A DNA stretch of 36,973 nucleotides from Jannaschia formosa (lineage in GTDB: Bacteria > Pseudomonadota > Alphaproteobacteria > Rhodobacterales > Rhodobacteraceae). The DNA is taken from contig NZ_QPLJ01000033.1 of the NCBI RefSeq assembly GCF_003340555.1, positions 1-36,973 of the forward strand, read 5' to 3'. Position 1 is the stretch's first letter. Each line of letters opens with the position of its first letter. Under the pieces are notes generated by a model. It worked only from the letters and a program-made list of their open reading frames with translations. It searched no databases and was not told the DNA's origin. This document shows positions 31,806-36,973 of the stretch, piece after piece. The position numbers and the translations under genes were made by a program.

Positions 31806-33335
31806 ATGGGAGAAATCCTTCCGGATGGACTTCCCGCGATGATGGCCGGGCTTCTGACCTTTCAGAAGCTCGGGCTCATCTTGCTCGGCGTTGTCGTAGG
31901 ACTGATCGGCGGCGCCCTGCCTGGCATTAGCGCGTCAGTGGCTATCGCGCTGGTCCTGCCGCTGACATTCACGCTCGACCCCACCTCAGCGTTGATCCTG
32001 CTGGGCGCCATCTACATGGCGGCCGAATACGGGGGATCCGTTTCGGCCATCCTGATCAATACGCCCGGCACTCCTGCTGCGATCTGCACCGCTCTGGATG
32101 GGCACCCAATGGCCGTCGAAGGCCGCGCGCGTGAGGCGCTCTATGTCGCCGTCATCGCCTCCTCGATCGGGGGACTGTTCGGCGTCGCTGTCCTTCTTCT
32201 GTTCACCCCGCCGCTTGCCACATTCTCGCTCGCGTTCGGCGCGCCGGAGATGTTCTGGCTGGCTGTCGCGGGATTGGCCATAGTCTGCAACCTTGCTGCG
32301 GACAACTTCCTGAAAGGTGTGATTGCTGCAGGCATCGGCCTGTGGATCGCGACGATCGGGCAAGACCCCGCCACAGGGTTCTATCGCTATACCTATGGCA
32401 GCTATGATCTGGAAGGCGGCGTAGAGCTTGTTCCAGCCCTGCTCGGTTTCTTTGCCGTTGCGCAGATGCTTACGCTCCTCGGCACCAGAGAGGGGACCAT
32501 CGCAAAGCTCACCTCGCAGGCGGGCGCATTAGGAAAGGCGGTGAGGCTGCCATTCAAACAGCCGATCCTGACCCTGCGATCCAGCTTGATCGGTGTGATC
32601 GTGGGCGTACTGCCAGGCGCCGGGGCATCCATTGCAAGCTTCGTATCCTATGGCGAGGCGAAACGTTTTTCGAGGAACCCAGACAATTTCGGCAAGGGTG
32701 CCTCCGAGGGAATTTTCGCCTCTGAGGCCGCAAACAACGCAATGGTAGGCGGCTCGCTCGTTCCGCTGCTGGCGCTTGGCATTCCGGGATCGGCAAGCGC
32801 CGCAATTCTGTTCGGTGCGCTGACAATGAACGGTCTCGTTCCCGGTCCGCAGCTCTTCGCTCAGCGGGGAGACATCGCCTACAGCTTCATCCTCAGTTTC
32901 ATTCCAATCGTGCTGGTGATGCTGCTGATCGGGCTGTTCTCATCACGGATTTATGCGGCGGTCCTGAGAGTGAAAGTCGACATGATCGTGCCGGCTGTTC
33001 TGGTCCTGTCGATCATCGGCTCGTATGCGGTTCGGAACAGTGTGTTCGATGTCTGGGTGACAGGCGTCTGCGGCCTGGCCGGGTTCTTCCTGCTACGGTT
33101 CGGTTTCGCATTGCCGCCGCTGATCCTCGGCATGGTGCTAGGACCGCTGGCAGAGGACAATTTCCGTCGCGCTCTGACGCTGTCGAGCGTGAAGGATTCC
33201 ACGCTAGAGTACTTCATTACCCGGCCGATCAGTTTGGTTCTTATGATAATCACGCTGCTAATGATCCTATCCGCCTTTTGGCAGGAGATCCGGCGGCGCA
33301 AGCGCCTGAAAGCACAGATGCTTCAGGATGGGTGA
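31806..33335 (+). CDS. tctA: TTT transporter large membrane subunit (TctA)
   Basis: The 509-residue, roughly 11-12-helix protein is the permease of the tripartite tricarboxylate transporter. It carries the paired Gly-Leu-Pro-Gly signature twice: LIGGALPGISASVAIALVLP near residue 40 and IVGVLPGAGASIASFVSYGE near 265, plus YMAAEYGGSVSAILINTPGT and EGIFASEAANNAMVGGSLVP, LALGIPGSASAAILFGALTM. Together with TctB and TctC it completes an importer. Gene order is B-C-A rather than C-B-A. Its end overlaps the second enolase gene by eight bases. Confidence 0.93.
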   Translation: MGEILPDGLPAMMAGLLTFQKLGLILLGVVVGLIGGALPGISASVAIALVLPLTFTLDPTSALILLGAIYMAAEYGGSVSAILINTPGTPAAICTALDGHPMAVEGRAREALYVAVIASSIGGLFGVAVLLLFTPPLATFSLAFGAPEMFWLAVAGLAIVCNLAADNFLKGVIAAGIGLWIATIGQDPATGFYRYTYGSYDLEGGVELVPALLGFFAVAQMLTLLGTREGTIAKLTSQAGALGKAVRLPFKQPILTLRSSLIGVIVGVLPGAGASIASFVSYGEAKRFSRNPDNFGKGASEGIFASEAANNAMVGGSLVPLLALGIPGSASAAILFGALTMNGLVPGPQLFAQRGDIAYSFILSFIPIVLVMLLIGLFSSRIYAAVLRVKVDMIVPAVLVLSIIGSYAVRNSVFDVWVTGVCGLAGFFLLRFGFALPPLILGMVLGPLAEDNFRRALTLSSVKDSTLEYFITRPISLVLMIITLLMILSAFWQEIRRRKRLKAQMLQDG

Positions 33336-34476
33336 CGTCCTGAAGATCGAACGATTGGACGCGTTGGTCTTCCGTGCGCCCATCGCAGAGCCGCGGATGA
33401 ACGCATTCGGTGCGCAGACGGATAGACCTGCCGTCCTCATCCGCCTTGTCGACACCGACGGGGTGGAGGGATGGGGCGAGGTTTTTTGCAACTGGCCCTC
33501 CGTCGCTGCCGAACACCGGGCGCGGCTGGCGGGGACGCTCTTTAAAGCGATGGTCGAGGGTAAGAACTTCGACAGTCCCGAGACCATGTTCCGCGATCTG
33601 ACGGCTGGAACGGCGCGGATGCGTCTGCAGTCCGACGAACGCGGACCGTTCGACCAGACGATCTGTGGGATCGACATCGCCGCCTGGGACCTGCTGGCCC
33701 GGCGACGCGGCCAGCCTCTTTGGAAGGTACTAGCCGGAGACGACACTGCCAACGGCGCACCGGATGGCCTGGAGATTTATGCCAGCGGGCTGGCCCCTCC
33801 CAGCGCGGCGCGCCTAGCTGATGCGGCGCGCGCGAAAGGCTTCCGAAACGTCAAGGTCAAGGTGGGCTTCGACCAGAATGAGGACATCGCTTGCCTGCGC
33901 GACCTCCGGCGAACTCACGGGACGGATTTCGGCCTAATGGCGGACTCCAATCAAGCCTGGACCGTAGCCGAAGCGAAGGACTGGATTTCCGCGGCGGACG
34001 ATCTGGACTTGATATTCCTTGAAGAACCGATAGCTGCCGACGCCCCGTTCACCGACTGGAAGGAGCTGAGCACGGCGAGCCCAATACCCCTTGCCACCGG
34101 GGAGAACCTGCGCGGAAGGGCGGCGTTTCGCGGTGTCGTAGGATTAGGCGGCGTCCGCGTGATCCAGCCTGACGTGATCAAGTGGGGCGGGCTTAGCCTG
34201 ACGCGCGGGATCATCAGCGAGGGGCGCGCGGCCGGGGCCGAGATCGCGCCGCACTACTTGGCAGGTGGTATAGGCCTTTTGGCAACCGCCCATCTGATGG
34301 CGGCCTGCGCTCCGGAGGGGCTACTGGAATTCGACGTCAGCGAGAATCCTCTGCGCGACGCGATGACCCTCCCGCGCCCGGACTTGCGCGCAGGCCGTTT
34401 GCATCTGCCGGAAGCGCCAGGCTTGGGCGCGGGTCCGGATTTCGACAGCCTGGAGCCATTCAGAGTCACTTTATGA
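33328..34476 (+). CDS. Enolase-superfamily enzyme, mandelate-racemase type
   Basis: ATG 33328 overlaps the TctA stop. The 382-residue protein has the full mandelate-racemase set: K-x-K at 176/178 (VKVKVGF), metal ligands D206, E232 and E259 (MADSNQAW, LEEPIAA, TGENLRG), the D282-H309 dyad (QPDVIKWGG and APHYLAGG; D to H spacing 27, as in mandelate racemase D270/H297), and a closing DVSENPLRDAM. Such enzymes racemise, dehydrate or cycloisomerise alpha-hydroxy acids through enolate intermediates. It is a different subtype from the first enolase-superfamily enzyme in the operon, suggesting two consecutive steps. Confidence 0.9.
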   Translation: MGDVLKIERLDALVFRAPIAEPRMNAFGAQTDRPAVLIRLVDTDGVEGWGEVFCNWPSVAAEHRARLAGTLFKAMVEGKNFDSPETMFRDLTAGTARMRLQSDERGPFDQTICGIDIAAWDLLARRRGQPLWKVLAGDDTANGAPDGLEIYASGLAPPSAARLADAARAKGFRNVKVKVGFDQNEDIACLRDLRRTHGTDFGLMADSNQAWTVAEAKDWISAADDLDLIFLEEPIAADAPFTDWKELSTASPIPLATGENLRGRAAFRGVVGLGGVRVIQPDVIKWGGLSLTRGIISEGRAAGAEIAPHYLAGGIGLLATAHLMAACAPEGLLEFDVSENPLRDAMTLPRPDLRAGRLHLPEAPGLGAGPDFDSLEPFRVTL

Positions 34477-34483
34477 TGGCCGG

Positions 34484-35290
34484 ATGCTGACAGTCTTGGG
34501 ATCCCAGGGGGCTGTGCCTTTTGCCGGAATGCCCGTTTGGTCCGTCGCGGCCGTTGTGGCCGTCTACATCTTCTCTTTCTTCGTCCGGGGCGCAGTTGGG
34601 TTCGGGTCCGCCATGCCTGCCGTCCTGCTGACTTCTTGGCTGCTGCCCGCGCACCACGCCGTCATCCTCGCTCTGCTGGCCGGTCTCGTCTCGCAAGGGC
34701 AGTTCCTCGCACAGGGCATCCGCGGGGCTGAATGGCCCATCGCCCGGTCCGTCACTCTGTCACTGGTGGGTAGCATTACCGTAGGGGTCCTGCTCTTCAA
34801 GCGACTCGATGCGGACTGGCTTCTTCTGCTGCTCGGAGTGCTTTGCTTTCTTCTCGTGCTGCTCGGCCGTCCGCCTGTTGTCGACCGAACGGTGCGTCGC
34901 TGGGGCCGCCACGCAGGCGCCATCGCCGGCGGCATCTCGGGCTTTGTCGGAACGGTGATTGGAGCCGGCGGCATGTACCTACTGGTCGTCTACTTGCGCC
35001 ATGTTTGCGCGGGCCCTGCGCAGCTTCGAGCGACGAACATCGTGGTAAGCGCGGTTTTTTTGTTCTGGCGCGCGGTGGTGGCGGCGCTCGCCGGGCTGGT
35101 GACGTGGCAGATCCTGTCGGAAGTTGTTGTGCTGTTGCCGGCGATCATCTTTGGTGGCTGGCTGGGCGCCCGCTGGTTCCGTAGCCTCGACGCTGAGCGT
35201 TTTGGGCAAGTTCTGCAGGCGATCCTCTTGATTGCCTCGTTGGGGCTTGTCATCAGGGGAGGGCTCCGCGTGATGGCCGGGATCGGGTGA
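34484..35290 (+). CDS. TauE/SafE-family (TSUP) membrane permease
   Basis: The 268-residue protein has about eight helices and the duplicated TSUP motifs: FFVRGAVGFGSAMPAVLLTS in the first half and ISGFVGTVIGAGGMYLLVVY and RATNIVVSAVFLFWR in the second half, then VLLPAIIFGGWLGARWF. TSUP members export sulfite, sulfoacetate and other organosulfonates, or import sulfate-like anions. In an operon beside a sulfatase it most likely removes a sulfur-containing anion. It starts seven bases after the enolase gene, so it is co-transcribed. Confidence 0.88.
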   Translation: MLTVLGSQGAVPFAGMPVWSVAAVVAVYIFSFFVRGAVGFGSAMPAVLLTSWLLPAHHAVILALLAGLVSQGQFLAQGIRGAEWPIARSVTLSLVGSITVGVLLFKRLDADWLLLLLGVLCFLLVLLGRPPVVDRTVRRWGRHAGAIAGGISGFVGTVIGAGGMYLLVVYLRHVCAGPAQLRATNIVVSAVFLFWRAVVAALAGLVTWQILSEVVVLLPAIIFGGWLGARWFRSLDAERFGQVLQAILLIASLGLVIRGGLRVMAGIG

Positions 35291-35326
35291 TCCCAGAATC
35301 CGCGAATAACCGAGGGTAGGCGACGC

Positions 35327-36232
35327 ATGGGCAAGAAGCGAGACCGTGTCGGCAGTGAGGGTGGGCGGCCGGATGATGCTGCGCCAAGCAACCTCATTTT
35401 TATGCTGGAACGGCTCAATTTTTCAGAGGTAGAGGCCAGGGTGTACGTCGCGCTTTTTTCGAAAAGCCCAGCGACGGCTTACCAGATCGCGCAGATGACC
35501 GGGCTGCCCCGCGCCAATGTCTACAACACCGTCGGCGGGCTGACCGCGCGTGGGGCACTACAGCAGGTCTCTGACTCGCCAGCGAGGTATATTCCGCGCG
35601 AACCTGCGGATTTCTTCGCTTCAATCTCCCGCTCTACTTCGGATACTTGCGAGAACGTGGTGTCCGAGCTCCGTGAGCTCGCGGTGGATGACGGAACGGA
35701 CTATGTGGCGACGTATTCCGGCCGCACCGCCGTGGATGCTCAGGTGCGCAAGATGATCGCGTCGGCCAAGGCACGAATCTACATAAAGACTTCCTCCCGC
35801 CTTCTCTCGCCGTACGAGTCGGAGCTGCTCGAATCGGCAGAGCGCGGAGTCCTGATCCACATCGTTGCGGCCGATCCGGGAATTACGGACCTGCCACAAC
35901 ACGAAAATATCGTCATCATCCCGCATGAGGGCACCGGCGTCGCAACTGGCAAGGCAGTGCATCACCTCCTGACGGTCTCCGCCGATGCGGACGGCATGCT
36001 GATCGCCGCGCTCAATGGAGAGCCGACGGCATCCTACACGCGGAATGACGCGATCGTCTACACGGTGCACACGATGGTTCTGCACGAGATCTACCTAGCC
36101 GAGATCTACAAGCAGTTCGGGCCGAACCTTGAAGAACGGTTTGGCGTTGACCTGAAAGAGCTGCGCCGCCGGTACCGGCCCGAGAACCTTGAGAACCGGG
36201 TCTTGGCGCGGGGATCCGGCAATGCCTTGTGA
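35327..36232 (+). CDS. TrmB-family transcriptional regulator
   Basis: The 301-residue protein has an N-terminal winged helix-turn-helix (about 28-90: LNFSEVEARVYVALFSKSPA, TAYQIAQMTGLPRANVYNTV, GLTARGALQQVSDSPARYIP) and an effector domain with a phospholipase-D-like core (ARIYIKTSSRLLSPYESELL, GVLIHIVAADPGITDL, LTVSADADGMLIAALNG). TrmB proteins sense sugars or acids; they are common in Archaea and less so in Bacteria. It is the last gene of the operon and the probable controller of the divergent promoter at 27.6-27.7 kb. RBS-like GAGGGTAGGCG lies upstream. Confidence 0.85.
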   Translation: MGKKRDRVGSEGGRPDDAAPSNLIFMLERLNFSEVEARVYVALFSKSPATAYQIAQMTGLPRANVYNTVGGLTARGALQQVSDSPARYIPREPADFFASISRSTSDTCENVVSELRELAVDDGTDYVATYSGRTAVDAQVRKMIASAKARIYIKTSSRLLSPYESELLESAERGVLIHIVAADPGITDLPQHENIVIIPHEGTGVATGKAVHHLLTVSADADGMLIAALNGEPTASYTRNDAIVYTVHTMVLHEIYLAEIYKQFGPNLEERFGVDLKELRRRYRPENLENRVLARGSGNAL

Positions 36233-36291
36233 AGCGGCGTCGAACCCTGACACCGCGAGAAATAGACAAAATCATAGAAAAAACGGTATGA

Positions 36292-36337
36292 AAAGGAGAC
36301 CGATGCAAGCAGACGTCGTCTGAGGCCACTCTCCTTT
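36292..36337. repeat. Nested inverted repeats downstream of the TrmB gene
   Basis: AAAGGAGA (36292-36299) is inverted as TCTCCTTT (36330-36337), enclosing the nearly concentric palindrome AGACG-T-CGTCT (36311-36321). It lies 60-105 bases after the TrmB stop and 55 bases before the resolvase end. It may be the operon terminator or a relic of a recombinase site; no T-run follows. Confidence 0.4.
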
Positions 36338-36391
36338 GCTACGTGTGCTCCTCCTGTCGACCCTAGCCAGCATCTTCGACACCGTCCGTTC

Positions 36392-36855
36392 CTACTCCAC
36401 CTCGGCGTTGAGTATCCGATAGACCTGCATGCGCGAGCAGCCGATTTCACGAGCTACGGCGCTCGGTGACAGCCCCGACGCGCTAAGGTGTCGAACTCGA
36501 TCTCGATCAATCCGCTTCTTCCCTCCCTTATACACCGGGTTGGATTTGGCGCGCTCGATGCCTTCGCGCTGCCGTTCCTTGATGAATCGGCGCTCCATTT
36601 GAGCGACCATACCCAGCACGGTCATGACGATGCGGCCCATTTCTCCGCGTGTGGTGACGTGGGGGTCGAGGACGGTCACGTGAGCGTCTCGCTCGTCACA
36701 CTCATGGATGATGTTCAGGACGTCGCGCGTGTCGCGACCGAGCCGATCGATGCGCGTGACGATGAGTTCGTCGCCTGGGCGCAGGAAGGCGAGGAGCGTG
36801 GCAAGCTCAAGTCGCTGGTCGCGGCTGGCACCTGACACCGTTTCGGTGCGAACTA
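36392..36855 (-). pseudogene. Serine resolvase/invertase-type recombinase, N-terminus lost to an IS5 insertion
   Basis: From the junction at about 36855 the minus strand reads RTETVSGASRDQRLELATLL, AFLRPGDELIVTRIDRLGRD, TRDVLNIIHECDERDAHVTV, GRIVMTVLGMVAQMERRFIK, ERQREGIERAKSNPVYKGGK, then a helix-turn-helix LSASGLSPSAVAREIGCSRM and QVYRIL. These are the resolvase catalytic-domain arginines, the dimer helix and the DNA-binding tail. The roughly 40 N-terminal residues carrying the catalytic Ser (Y-x-R-V-S) are missing and replaced by IS-derived codons, so the enzyme cannot cleave DNA. An apparent start at 36895 (MHPLVDPTFCQHG) is IS sequence read backwards. Confidence 0.85.
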
Positions 36856-36973
36856 GGCCGTGTTGACAAAACGTCGGATCCACAAGCGGATGCATGCGAT
36901 GTCGACGAAGCCGAGGAAGCTGGTGGCGGTCTTGTCGTAGCGGATTGCCACGCGGCGACTGTTCTTGAGCTTC
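36853..36973 (-). CDS. IS5-family transposase, C-terminal fragment (runs off window)
   Basis: The minus strand reads KLKNSRRVAIRYDKTATSFL, GFVDIACIRLWIRRFVNTA and stops (TAG at 36853-36855). This is the typical end of IS5-type transposases (R-x-A-x-RYDKT-x-x-S-x-LGF-x-x-x-x-x-IRLW), including the last catalytic-domain strand region. The element's end lies at or just past the stop codon, where resolvase sequence begins. Confidence 0.85.
   Translation of the reverse strand, partial: KLKNSRRVAIRYDKTATSFLGFVDIACIRLWIRRFVNTA

Noticed and set aside
20124-36973. The IS5 relic and the right-edge IS5 end as the two ends of one composite transposon.
   Set aside because: Only the N-terminal part of one and the C-terminal end of the other are visible, so their identity cannot be compared, and the first is heavily degraded.
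1-36973. tRNA or rRNA genes, CRISPR repeats and a replication origin.
   Set aside because: No cloverleaf-like sequence, regular spacer-repeat array, Rep gene or iterons next to a Rep gene were noticed. The 1496-1619 dyads are only four and have no neighbouring replication gene.

Overview
The window looks like an accessory, mobile-element-bounded segment of an alphaproteobacterium, most likely of the Rhodobacteraceae or a close relative. This is inferred from high GC, DUF1127 and DUF6653 proteins, a tripartite tricarboxylate (TTT) transporter, CaiB-type CoA transferase genes and the style of the IS3 and IS5 elements. No rRNA, tRNA, CRISPR array or replication gene was seen. The left edge is an IS3-family end. 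The right edge is an IS5-family transposase end that has decapitated a serine resolvase gene. A decayed IS5-type transposase lies near 20.2 kb.

Left part (0.1-10.1 kb): a secreted protein of unknown function; a protein of unknown function behind an array of regularly spaced 17-bp dyads; a broken GNAT acetyltransferase gene; then a co-directional cluster. That cluster holds a GlxA-type AraC regulator, a four-helix membrane protein, nitronate monooxygenase, a DUF1127-isoprenylcysteine methyltransferase-like fusion, a LysE-type exporter, an SDR oxidoreductase, a DUF6653 membrane protein and another small membrane protein. A partial second copy of the last gene lies on the far side of an oppositely oriented GNAT gene.

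Middle part (10.1-24.9 kb): an orphan Hsp70-like ATPase; a BTAD-regulator/alpha-beta-hydrolase fusion divergent from a run of small-molecule-modifying enzymes (hydrolase, methyltransferase, hydrolase, GNAT, methyltransferase); an orphan branched-chain-amino-acid-type binding protein; a broken RimJ-like GNAT; a small membrane protein; a GFA-family zinc protein; the IS5 relic; an SDR gene coupled to a frameshifted EamA permease; and a LysR regulator followed by an exported SnoaL-like protein and a cysteine-type alpha/beta hydrolase.

Right part (25.0-36.2 kb): the most coherent system. A 130-bp divergent promoter region carrying TGGAC/GTCCA half-sites separates a coupled CoA-transferase/sulfatase pair (minus strand) from an eight-gene plus-strand operon: fumarase/aspartase-superfamily lyase, galactonate-dehydratase-like enolase-superfamily enzyme, TctB, TctC, TctA, mandelate-racemase-like enolase-superfamily enzyme, TauE/SafE permease and a TrmB-type regulator. 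Taken together this reads as a self-contained uptake and catabolic pathway for an organic acid, probably a hydroxylated or sulfated one. The sulfatase and the sulfite/sulfonate-type exporter suggest sulfur is removed and disposed of. The substrate is not identifiable from sequence alone, and this locus is the best candidate for an undescribed system in the window.
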